DNA of 30,938 nt from a virus: positions 1-30,938 of IMG/VR virus record IMGVR_UViG_3300009529_000030; one strand, 5' to 3'. The notes beneath the pieces are model-generated. The model made no database searches and had not been told where the DNA came from. It was given only the letters and a program-made list of their open reading frames with translations. The number at the start of each line of letters is the position of its first letter. Positions within the stretch are counted from its first letter, which is position 1. Below are positions 24,521 through 29,838 of the stretch, piece after piece. The position numbers were made by a program, and so were the translations under genes.

Positions 24521-24759
24521 TAGAACGGAAGAGCTTCGTCAGCCGTGGCAACTTCTGGAGTTTCCTCGGCTTCACGTGGCTTGTCGAGTGAGATGGAAAG
24601 ATACTTCTTCCCAGCCTTGGACACTTGTGACCAGGCTGAAAGGTAGTAGTCCTTACCTTCTACGTTGAGCTTCCCTTTGAGATCGGGATGCTTTTCACTC
24701 TTCTTATCGGCGGGGAACAATGCTCCCCGGTTGGTGTCGTCATATGTTTTTTCTGCCAT
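24520..24759 (-). CDS. Small ssDNA-binding-like protein with SSB-type acidic tip
   Basis: A 79-residue protein between the ERF-like and DUF1599-like genes. Residues 10-56 (NRGALFPADKKSEKHPDLKG, then LNVEGKDYYLSAWSQVSKAG and KKYLSISLDK) look like a compact beta-barrel of phage accessory type. The last 20 residues are Glu/Asp/Ala-rich and end in DEALPF, close to the DDDIPF tip by which bacterial SSB recruits partners. A role as a minimal SSB or recombination accessory is inferred from tip, size and neighbours. The start context is AATAATATGG without a Shine-Dalgarno sequence. Confidence 0.68.
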   Translation of the reverse strand: MAEKTYDDTNRGALFPADKKSEKHPDLKGKLNVEGKDYYLSAWSQVSKAGKKYLSISLDKPREAEETPEVATADEALPF

Positions 24760-24778
24760 ATTATTATTTGGGTTAGGG

Positions 24779-25306
24779 TTAAATTAGATCGTCAAGCGCA
24801 TCCTTGGGTGCGCCGTTCATCCTGTCGAATGCCTTCTTGGCATCGTGCTGACGTTGGGCCTTCTCCATTGCAGCCTCGCTGGGCTTGGGGGCGAGTTTGC
24901 CGTGAGTATTGGTAGCATCAGCGTCCTTCGTATCATCGATAGCGAAGAGTCCGTTGAGTGCATACTTGCGAGCATACGAACTTGCGGATCCGGTGATCTG
25001 GGCATCGTCCATACCTTTTTTGGTTTCGGCTTCACGAGCGTAAGCAGTCACGCTGAGTTGTGCGCCGACAGGATCGATGACAGCTGCGGATGCTTTGACA
25101 TAAACGCGACCGCCGACTTCCTGCATTTCATCTGTAACGATGAGTGCAAGTTGTTGCTTGTGCAACAACGGCTTCACGGCTTCGAGGATGTCCTCGGCGG
25201 ATCGGTATCTGTAGTTACCGAACTTGTTTGTTTGTCCCTTGGGAGCTTTGAGTGATCCCTGGACGGCACGTAGTCTATCGACTAGTGTAGTATTATCTTC
25301 TTCCAT
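24779..25306 (-). CDS. erf: ERF-family single-strand annealing protein
   Basis: A 175-residue recombinase that anneals complementary single strands during phage recombination. The ERF signature is complete: KFGNYRYRSAEDILEAVKPL (residues 28-47), a central VGGRVYVKASAAVIDP, and QITGSASSYARKYALNGLF followed by AIDDTKDADA (103-131). The Lys/Gln-rich end and the acidic tip DALDDLI are usual. A good AGAAAGG lies about 8 nt before the ATG. It overlaps the preceding endonuclease gene by 14 nt. It works with the RecB-like nuclease, the endonuclease VII-like protein and the small SSB-like protein. Confidence 0.94.
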   Translation of the reverse strand: MEEDNTTLVDRLRAVQGSLKAPKGQTNKFGNYRYRSAEDILEAVKPLLHKQQLALIVTDEMQEVGGRVYVKASAAVIDPVGAQLSVTAYAREAETKKGMDDAQITGSASSYARKYALNGLFAIDDTKDADATNTHGKLAPKPSEAAMEKAQRQHDAKKAFDRMNGAPKDALDDLI

Positions 25307-25736
25307 TTTTTATTACCTTTCTGTATAGTTTAGTTCTTTCTTTTTCGTTGGTGCATTCGGCGATCTCCGCTTTAGTGCAACCTTTCGCCCTCAATTCAAG
25401 GGATTGTTTGTCCTTTGTCAAGCGCAAAAAACGTCTGCACTTCTGCGTCAGACCAACCGGATGTAAATACGGCATCGGTGGCTTATCTAAATAGTCCGCC
25501 ATATTCCGTAGAACACGAGGCAGTTGCTCCTTACGTCCGCCACATCGCTTCAAGAAAAAGTTCTCGATCTTTCCGAGCAAGCTATTGGCTTGCCGGGATA
25601 TAACTCCGCGAACTAGACCGGTCTGGTGATCGTGATCAAGAACCCAGTCATTTGTTTTGACTGAGAGCATAGGGCATCGTTCGGGTTTGTTTTCTTCTCG
25701 GAACTTTTTTATGAGGCTTTGGGGCAGATATGTCAT
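25293..25736 (-). CDS. Recombination endonuclease VII-like nuclease
   Basis: A 147-residue protein with the endonuclease VII / HNH core WVLDHDHQTGLVRGVISRQA (residues 31-50) followed by NSLLG with Asn51. The DHDH motif (34-37) carries the metal and general-base residues of the betabetaalpha-Me fold. Family members resolve branched DNA before packaging. Unlike T4 gp49, the zinc Cys pairs are mostly missing (Cys21 and Cys65 only), so the structural Zn site looks degenerate. The C-terminal half is basic. The start overlaps the previous stop (ATGA). Confidence 0.85.
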   Translation of the reverse strand: MTYLPQSLIKKFREENKPERCPMLSVKTNDWVLDHDHQTGLVRGVISRQANSLLGKIENFFLKRCGGRKEQLPRVLRNMADYLDKPPMPYLHPVGLTQKCRRFLRLTKDKQSLELRAKGCTKAEIAECTNEKERTKLYRKVIKNGRR

Positions 25737-26008
25737 AATGAGTTTACTGGTTCGTCATTGAGAACCGCAATCGCTTGGCGCAACTGCGTGTTCGTTTCCA
25801 TCAAATCTCTGTTGATGTTGGTCACGTGATCGATCTTGTCTTGGAGTCTATTGTTCTCAAGCGTTTGGGCCATACATTTTTGATTGGCTCTTCGCAGATC
25901 AAACTTTAGTTTAGTTACCTCGGTGTCCGCAAGGATTAGATCCCTACGGATCGAGGTGATCTCCCTTTCTAGACGATCGTGATAATCGGTATCTTTATTT
26001 ATCCCCAT
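25733..26008 (-). CDS. Coiled-coil protein of unknown function
   Basis: A 91-residue protein that is almost entirely a predicted coiled coil (from about residue 10 to 82, e.g. LEREITSIRRDLILADTEVT and LENNRLQDKIDHVTNINRDL). There is no membrane segment or catalytic motif. It overlaps the downstream endonuclease gene by 4 nt and the upstream membrane-anchored DNA-binding gene by 14 nt, so all three are probably made together. It may be an oligomerising partner. Confidence 0.75.
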   Translation of the reverse strand: MGINKDTDYHDRLEREITSIRRDLILADTEVTKLKFDLRRANQKCMAQTLENNRLQDKIDHVTNINRDLMETNTQLRQAIAVLNDEPVNSL

Positions 26009-26327
26009 TTTTCTTCAGGGTATATCGTCTTACGTGGATCGCCGGAACCGTGCGTCCCAACTTTTCTGCGATAACGTGATCGCGGAATGGAGATTCAAGG
26101 ATCATATTATCCTCTACTTCGGTATATCGGCGGCGTTGAGTAACCTTTGACTTGGTGTGCCTTTGCGCTTGCTCAATATAATCATCGTTGTTCTTGAGAA
26201 GCGTTTCAGCCAGGACTTTCATCATCTCTCTTTCTCGGAGATGTTTCATTATAAAGTGGTAAGCAATTACCACCAGCGTGGAAAACGCCACGGCGAAGAC
26301 TAGTGTCTTAACGATTTCAGTATCCAT
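25995..26327 (-). CDS. Membrane-anchored Myb/SANT-like DNA-binding protein
   Basis: A 110-residue protein with two parts. Residues about 7-27 (KTLVFAVAFSTLVVIAYHFI) are one membrane helix, followed by the positive KHLRERE, which by the positive-inside rule puts the C-terminus in the cytoplasm. Residues 65-107 (QRRRYTEVEDNMILESPFRD followed by HVIAEKLGRTVPAIHVRRYTLKK) are a helix-turn-helix of the kind seen in phage Myb/SANT-like proteins: aromatic-x-ED start and LGRT-x-AI recognition helix. This could tether phage DNA or regulate genes at the membrane. It is the first gene after the tmRNA-like RNA; the upstream AAAGAAAC is a weak ribosome binding site. Confidence 0.78.
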   Translation of the reverse strand: MDTEIVKTLVFAVAFSTLVVIAYHFIMKHLREREMMKVLAETLLKNNDDYIEQAQRHTKSKVTQRRRYTEVEDNMILESPFRDHVIAEKLGRTVPAIHVRRYTLKKNGDK

Positions 26328-26353
26328 ATGTTTCTTTTTTTATTAGTTATTGT

Positions 26354-26419
26354 TGGTGGAGATGGGAGGAGTCGAACCTCCGTCCTTGACCGAAGTCAAG
26401 TCGAGAACCTTTCATCCCC
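26354..26419 (-). ncRNA. tmRNA-like minimal tRNA-like RNA with UUCG-capped stem
   Basis: Reading 5'-3' on the minus strand from 26419: GGGGATG pairs with CATCTCC (26364-26358) as a 7-bp acceptor with a G-U pair at position 3, discriminator A and encoded CCA (26356-26354). The T-arm GGAGG-TTCGACT-CCTCC (26381-26365) abuts the acceptor with exact tRNA geometry. The linker GGAC before the T-arm and the AAAGGTTCTCGA block after the acceptor resemble the conserved ends of tmRNA, not those of a tRNA. Between them, CTTGAC and GTCAAG form a 6-bp stem closed by a TTCG tetraloop (26400-26385), so there is no anticodon loop and no tag-coding region. G3-U70 plus A73 are the alanyl-tRNA synthetase identity elements. 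The 5' 24 nt overlap the end of the preceding ORF. Alternatives are an attP remnant of a host ssrA 3' end or a truncated phage tmRNA. Confidence 0.7.
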
Positions 26420-26599
26420 GGTGATGTCCTCAACGGACAGTATTTCTCCAGTTCCCCCTCGCTTGAGATGAACCAATGGTTCATTTTTTAGTGGGTTCTT
26501 GGAAAGTAATAAACGCACCGCACCTTTATCATCGTGCGCCCACTTAATGGCACTCGTGACAAGTCCCTCTGTGCGGTACGTTATTTTAAATTCTCTCAC
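26396..26599 (-). CDS. 67-residue protein of unknown function overlapping the tmRNA-like RNA
   Basis: Reads MREFKITYRTEGLVTSAIKW and later VHLKRGGTGEILSVEDIT. It looks like a single small alpha/beta domain, and I recall short phage proteins with this layout (ITY strand, helix with W, later ILSVE strand), but no function. The start overlaps the nuclease stop by 4 nt, which supports translation. The last codons (GDERFST and stop) lie within the tmRNA-like RNA, so 5' processing of that RNA would cut this mRNA inside its coding end. Confidence 0.7.
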   Translation of the reverse strand: MREFKITYRTEGLVTSAIKWAHDDKGAVRLLLSKNPLKNEPLVHLKRGGTGEILSVEDITGDERFST

Positions 26600-27354
26600 T
26601 TAATAGGCTGTTTGCACATCCTCTCCTTCCAGTAGAGCTTTGCCAGCTGCTTGGCACAATCGAGGTAATGTTTCTTTGCTTCCTCACTCCACCATTGGTG
26701 ATAATGTTCGGCGGTTTCGGTGCAGATACAGACGGACAAACAGTCCGGAATGTAATCCAGCTTGAGTAAAGTTGCCAGCATCCAACTCTCAACGATGAGT
26801 TGTTTGCAGTCCTTCGGGTAAAAGATCCCCGATCCCTTTGTCTTGCGAGTCTTGTAGTCCGCCAAGAATATCTTGCCGTCCTTCTTGCCAACAAAGTCAA
26901 TGCTTCCGGCGATCTTGAGGCGAGGATGCCCGACAACATATTCAGTCGCCATAAGCTCTATCTCTTCGTTCTTTACCCACTTGACAAATGGTAATGACCA
27001 GTCGTCCCAGGGCGTTGCCTCCTCGGTGTTCTCGCCGATAAGCATCTCTTCGATTCGCTTGTGGACCGCTGTTCCAAACTCGGAACTCGGAATGTCCTCG
27101 CCGGTCCAAGGATGCTTTCGGAATCCGTAAGTCATATCCTTTAGCTCACGCCAATCGAGATCAGAAAGATGATCACTTCTCGCATACTCAACAAGTTTCT
27201 GCGGCACATAGATGGAATCAAGGAAGGAATCCTTGACGCAACTGAGAACGGTCGTCACGGACGGCCAAGCCTTCTTGTGCTTGATCGCTTGTGATGGAGT
27301 CTCGATTTCCGGTAGGAACTTTGGTAGTTTTTCTGCGGTGTAGAAGTGAGCCAT
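26596..27354 (-). CDS. RecB/Cas4-like PD-(D/E)XK exonuclease
   Basis: A 252-residue nuclease. The family pattern is complete: SVTTVLS at the start, EFGTAVHKRIEEML with His98, IAGSIDFVGKK with Asp153, IFLADYKTRK with Asp166-Tyr-Lys168, and QLIVESWML with Gln185 in the motif that follows. No helicase domain or Fe-S Cys cluster is evident. In phages such enzymes chew ends to give single strands for annealing proteins, which suits the ERF gene in the same module. The start ATG is preceded only by an A-rich stretch. It overlaps the next gene by 4 nt (ATGA). Confidence 0.88.
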   Translation of the reverse strand: MAHFYTAEKLPKFLPEIETPSQAIKHKKAWPSVTTVLSCVKDSFLDSIYVPQKLVEYARSDHLSDLDWRELKDMTYGFRKHPWTGEDIPSSEFGTAVHKRIEEMLIGENTEEATPWDDWSLPFVKWVKNEEIELMATEYVVGHPRLKIAGSIDFVGKKDGKIFLADYKTRKTKGSGIFYPKDCKQLIVESWMLATLLKLDYIPDCLSVCICTETAEHYHQWWSEEAKKHYLDCAKQLAKLYWKERMCKQPIK

Positions 27355-27366
27355 TTTTTTCTTGGG

Positions 27367-27762
27367 TTAGAGTTCTAGGTTTTGGATAATTTCATTGAGT
27401 CCATCGCGGATTGCACCACGCCGACAAGCTGGCTTGCCAATGCTTTCATCGACAGCGTAATCGAACTGCTTGAATAATTCTCCGTCCTCAAAGAAGAAGA
27501 TGGTAGCTTTGGTTTTATCCCAGCCGAAATGGTTGTCGTGCCAAGTAACATTGTTATCAATGATGAAATCCAGAATGTCCGTATCGGTTTCTGGAGCAAG
27601 ATCGAACTGTTCGGGGATCATATAAACATCTCCCTCTTGCAGATCGGCAAAGTAGGCATCCTGGAAAACCATTCTGCCATTGCGTTTAATCAACTGTTGA
27701 ACCTGTTCCCCATCGGCGAGTTGTTGTCCATCGGGGAATGTATATGTCTTTATATCTTTCAT
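27367..27762 (-). CDS. Acidic protein of unknown function
   Basis: A 131-residue acidic protein. I place the start at the ATG at 27762 (MKDIKTYTFPDGQQLADGEQ) because GAAAGGAAA lies about 4 nt upstream; an upstream in-frame ATG at 27840 would add 26 residues crossing a hairpin. The sequence has alternating strands and a Trp/His/Asn-rich centre (VTWHDNHFGWDKTKATIFFF). No family recognised and no membrane segment. High acidity is compatible with a host-inhibitor or DNA-mimic role, but this is speculation from composition. Confidence 0.72.
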   Translation of the reverse strand: MKDIKTYTFPDGQQLADGEQVQQLIKRNGRMVFQDAYFADLQEGDVYMIPEQFDLAPETDTDILDFIIDNNVTWHDNHFGWDKTKATIFFFEDGELFKQFDYAVDESIGKPACRRGAIRDGLNEIIQNLEL

Positions 27763-27788
27763 ATTTTTCCTTTCTGTTTTTTGTGCTT

Positions 27789-27808
27789 GACACCCAGATT
27801 TAGGTGTC
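27789..27808 (-). promoter_or_regulatory. Inverted repeat in the leader of the acidic gene
   Basis: GACACC and GGTGTC form a perfect 6-bp inverted repeat with an 8-nt spacer, 26 nt upstream of the start at 27762 on the minus strand. It could be an operator or a 5' leader hairpin. The spacing to the GAAAGGAAA ribosome binding site leaves that site free. Confidence 0.4.
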
Positions 27809-27834
27809 GTTAAAATTGATTCTATCGCGAATGC

Positions 27835-27862
27835 GCCCACCAGCCCCTAAGGCTGGATGGGC
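27835..27862 (-). other. Strong hairpin downstream of the 41-residue membrane gene
   Basis: GCCCA-CCAGCC pairs with GGCTGG-A-TGGGC around a 5-nt loop, giving 11 bp with a single bulge. The stem begins at the stop codon of the small membrane gene. No T-run follows on either strand, so it is not a standard intrinsic terminator; mRNA 3' end protection or a factor-assisted stop is possible. Confidence 0.6.
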
Positions 27863-27987
27863 TACGCTCCTAATAGAAGATTTATTATGTATCCAAGTAA
27901 TAAAATACATACTAGTATAAATAATCCCACTACGAAGCCAACCAAAGCTCCTTCGAGAGCATCTCTGAAATGTGTTTTTTTATCCAT
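27862..27987 (-). CDS. 41-residue single-pass membrane protein
   Basis: Reads MDKKTHFRDALEGALVGFVV and then GLFILVCILLLGYIINLLLG before the stop. It has a short basic N-terminus and one long hydrophobic segment (residues about 14-40) with Gly spacing. No family recognised. It sits 4 nt beyond the methyltransferase stop and ends in a strong hairpin. TTTACA, a 16-nt spacer and TATTAT lie just upstream inside the methyltransferase end, and would place the transcript start at or next to the ATG (leaderless). Possible roles are a superinfection or host-membrane factor, or an early lysis regulator; these are only inferences. Confidence 0.6.
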   Translation of the reverse strand: MDKKTHFRDALEGALVGFVVGLFILVCILLLGYIINLLLGA

Positions 27988-27991
27988 AGCT

Positions 27992-29059
27992 TTATAATAC
28001 TCTTAGAAGTAAGGTTGTAAAGGCTTTTTCTGCGGTTGCTGGAACTACTCCGTTTCCGCATAGGCGCAATCTGTCCACCCTGTCGGAAGACCCATTAGCT
28101 GTTCCACCCAATCTGGATTGAGCTTGCCTGTCGCCTTCCCGCAATGTCCGGCTACGTCCTCCTCCAAGTTCGACTTGCCCCGATTCGCCAGTTGCTCCCG
28201 ATTCTCGTCCGTGATTGTCGGGTGAACCTTGTTGGCTCTCGGTGTCGCCCACGACTCTTGGGGCTTCCCAATCGTGCTGGGGATTTCCTGGTTTAGAAGG
28301 CCACCGATCTCGTGTGCTTGAACCGCTACATCCAAGGTGTCCATCGAGACTTTTCCGTCCCGAATCCTGCCCCCTGCGTAACCGCCCTTGTGATCCCTCG
28401 CTGATGCCGTGGGCCATATCGGTGGCACTACTTGATCCCGCAGGTTGCTGGACCGTTGTCGCCGACTGGTATGGCTCTCCTTGAATGACTTCGAGATCCC
28501 TGCCTCCAGGTGATCCATCGTGTTCGGAGTAGCCCAAGATAAAGACTCGCTTTCTCTGATGAGGTGCGCCGACTTCACTCGCTGAGAATACTCCTGCCGT
28601 TGCTCGGTAACCCAAGCCTTCCAGTCGTCCGAGGACATACTTGAGAACTGATTCTCCGTCCGCTGTTTTGGCGGAGATGATTCCTTCAACGTTTTCGAGG
28701 AAAACAATTCGAGGTTGGCATTGCCGGATTCCTTCTGCGATGTATGGGAACAAGTGTCGTGGGTCTTCCACGCCTTGGCGAACTCCCGCAGTTGAGAAGG
28801 GTTGACACGGGAATCCTCCAGAGAGGATGTCCACGCATCCACGAAACTTTCCGTAAGGGAAGGTCTTAACGTCCGTGAATATAGGTGCTGCATCCAGCTT
28901 ACCCTCTTCAATCTTTGCAACCAAGTTCGCGATTGGGAATCCTTCCCTCTCCACGTAAGCGATTTCTCGCAGATTTGGGAGAACTCTTTTGAGTCCAAGC
29001 CCGATGCCTTCGTATCCACTACAGAGGCTGAGATGTCTAATTGCTTTGGTATTATCCAC
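27992..29059 (-). CDS. dcm: C5 cytosine DNA methyltransferase
   Basis: A 355-residue enzyme that methylates C5 of cytosine in DNA. Motif I is SLCSGYEGIGLGL (residues 11-23), motif IV GGFPCQPFSTAG (81-92) with catalytic Cys85, motif VI ENVEG (122-126), motif VIII QRKRVF (168-173), and the C-terminal motifs IX-X end in LRLCGNGVVPATAEKAF with GNGV at 335-338. Residues about 175-330, the target-recognition region, are Gly/Ser/Arg/Asp-rich and include the DTESQQGS-type segment usual for phage enzymes. The start is GTG at 29059, sharing one base with an ATG at 29061 of another long frame (ATGTG), both behind AAAAGGAT. It probably protects phage DNA; no partner restriction enzyme is seen. Confidence 0.93.
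   Translation of the reverse strand: MDNTKAIRHLSLCSGYEGIGLGLKRVLPNLREIAYVEREGFPIANLVAKIEEGKLDAAPIFTDVKTFPYGKFRGCVDILSGGFPCQPFSTAGVRQGVEDPRHLFPYIAEGIRQCQPRIVFLENVEGIISAKTADGESVLKYVLGRLEGLGYRATAGVFSASEVGAPHQRKRVFILGYSEHDGSPGGRDLEVIQGEPYQSATTVQQPAGSSSATDMAHGISEGSQGRLRRGQDSGRKSLDGHLGCSGSSTRDRWPSKPGNPQHDWEAPRVVGDTESQQGSPDNHGRESGATGESGQVELGGGRSRTLREGDRQAQSRLGGTANGSSDRVDRLRLCGNGVVPATAEKAFTTLLLRVL
27994..28021 (-). promoter_or_regulatory. Possible sigma70-like promoter before the 41-residue membrane gene
   Basis: On the minus strand, TTTACA, a 16-nt spacer and TATTAT (27999-27994) match 5/6 and 5/6 of the consensus hexamers. The predicted start falls at the ATG at 27987, so the message would be leaderless. 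It lies inside the coding end of the methyltransferase, so chance is possible. Confidence 0.35.
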
Positions 29060-29061
29060 AT
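28045..29061 (-). CDS. Second-frame ORF over the methyltransferase, phage MTase-associated family
   Basis: A 338-codon open frame embedded in the methyltransferase gene. Its C-terminal half carries motifs I know from phage proteins linked to cytosine methylases: DDWKAWVTEQRQEYSQR (residues 145-161), SWATPNTMDH (175-184), IWPTASARDHKGG (215-227), SWATPRANKVHP (270-281) and LNPDWVEQLMGLPTGWTD (314-331). These W-[AP]-T-[PA] units and the LNP-WVE-LMG-P-GWT end are too regular to be a shadow. The ATG at 29061 has the better spacing from AAAAGGAT. The N-terminal 130 residues have no features I can place and may be read only because the methyltransferase needs them. It could be a separate full-length protein, an internal start product, or a frameshift fusion. 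Confidence 0.62.
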   Translation of the reverse strand: MWIIPKQLDISASVVDTKASGLDSKEFSQICEKSLTWRGKDSQSRTWLQRLKRVSWMQHLYSRTLRPSLTESFVDAWTSSLEDSRVNPSQLREFAKAWKTHDTCSHTSQKESGNANLELFSSKTLKESSPPKQRTENQFSSMSSDDWKAWVTEQRQEYSQRVKSAHLIRESESLSWATPNTMDHLEAGISKSFKESHTSRRQRSSNLRDQVVPPIWPTASARDHKGGYAGGRIRDGKVSMDTLDVAVQAHEIGGLLNQEIPSTIGKPQESWATPRANKVHPTITDENREQLANRGKSNLEEDVAGHCGKATGKLNPDWVEQLMGLPTGWTDCAYAETE

Positions 29062-29081
29062 TTTATCCTTTTGTTTGATGT

Positions 29082-29519
29082 TTATTTGAACATAAGCTCC
29101 ATATCTTCTTCGTCTTCTTCAAGATCCCAAGATCTGTCATTGCCGTTGATATATTGTCCTGCGAATGCCATTCCGGGTTCTCCATACTCTGCGGTTACGG
29201 AGAACCCTTGATCTGTCAATTCTCTATACACCGCTATTGGCGGTGACCAAGCCGTATCAAAACTAAAGCAAGCGTATCCCTCGCCAGAATCAACTACATC
29301 GATACAGCAGGCTTCCCACTTCGTATCCCAATTATCCAATCGCCAGTTATACCAGTTCGGGGTATCGCTGGGACAGGTTGTGTCCTCCAGTTCTTTCGGC
29401 ATAGGCTTGATAAGTTGAAAGAAGCGAGCATCGTCACCCTTTTGGGCTTCCTTTACTAGCTCCCGTATTTTTTTAGCGTCCCCTTCAATTATGAGACTGT
29501 TGTAGCACCAGTTAGGCAT
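29082..29519 (-). CDS. DUF1281 / YubB ferredoxin-like domain protein
   Basis: A 145-residue protein that fits the DUF1281/YubB family of plasmids and phages: start MPNWCYNSLIIEGDAKKIRE, FQLIKPMPKELEDT (about residues 34-47), then YNWRLDNWDTKWEA, FSFDTAWSPP and EYGEPGMAFAG. All the family's hallmark segments are present, with an acidic tail (DLEEDEEDMELMFK). Function is unknown; the domain is a ferredoxin-like fold often found on mobile elements. A clear GAAAGGA lies about 10 nt before the ATG. Confidence 0.88.
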   Translation of the reverse strand: MPNWCYNSLIIEGDAKKIRELVKEAQKGDDARFFQLIKPMPKELEDTTCPSDTPNWYNWRLDNWDTKWEACCIDVVDSGEGYACFSFDTAWSPPIAVYRELTDQGFSVTAEYGEPGMAFAGQYINGNDRSWDLEEDEEDMELMFK

Positions 29520-29537
29520 ATCGTTTTTCCTTTCGTG

Positions 29538-29837
29538 TTAGTATTCGGAATCGTAAAATTCCTGCTTTGCTGTTTTTATGAGTTCTTCCCTTTCGGGTTG
29601 AGAGATTGTTTTGTCGATGTCGTTTCCGTCATCGTCGCAGTAGTAGTATTTCAGTAGCTCGATATCCGTAATGTGGATCTCCTGCCACTTTTGGGTTACC
29701 CATTGGTTCCCGGCTTCGGAACTGCATTCGCAGTTCTCGTATTCAAAAGCGATTCGCACGGTCCCTAATAGGTATTCATCGAAACCTACTTCGATCTCCA
29801 CTTCACGCTCGACTTCTCCATTTATATCTTCGTTCAT
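29538..29837 (-). CDS. Acidic protein of unknown function
   Basis: A 99-residue, strongly acidic protein. It starts with VEREVEIEVGFDEYLLGTVR and continues with a beta-rich centre containing two Cys (ENCECSSEAG) and a Tyr-rich segment (LLKYYYCDDDGND). No family recognised. The start is 1 nt after the preceding stop (TAAAATG), so it is coupled to the HhH-like gene. The small size and net negative charge are common among early host-interaction proteins, but no function can be assigned. Confidence 0.72.
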   Translation of the reverse strand: MNEDINGEVEREVEIEVGFDEYLLGTVRIAFEYENCECSSEAGNQWVTQKWQEIHITDIELLKYYYCDDDGNDIDKTISQPEREELIKTAKQEFYDSEY

Positions 29838-29838
29838 T

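Noticed and set aside
26354-26385. attP core matching a host ssrA 3' end
   Set aside because: Not excluded, but no integrase is in the window and the 5' acceptor strand pairs fully with the 3' strand, favouring a self-contained RNA.
26354-26419. Canonical tRNA
   Set aside because: The T-arm, acceptor and CCA fit, but there is no 7-nt anticodon loop; the middle stem is closed by a 4-nt UUCG loop.
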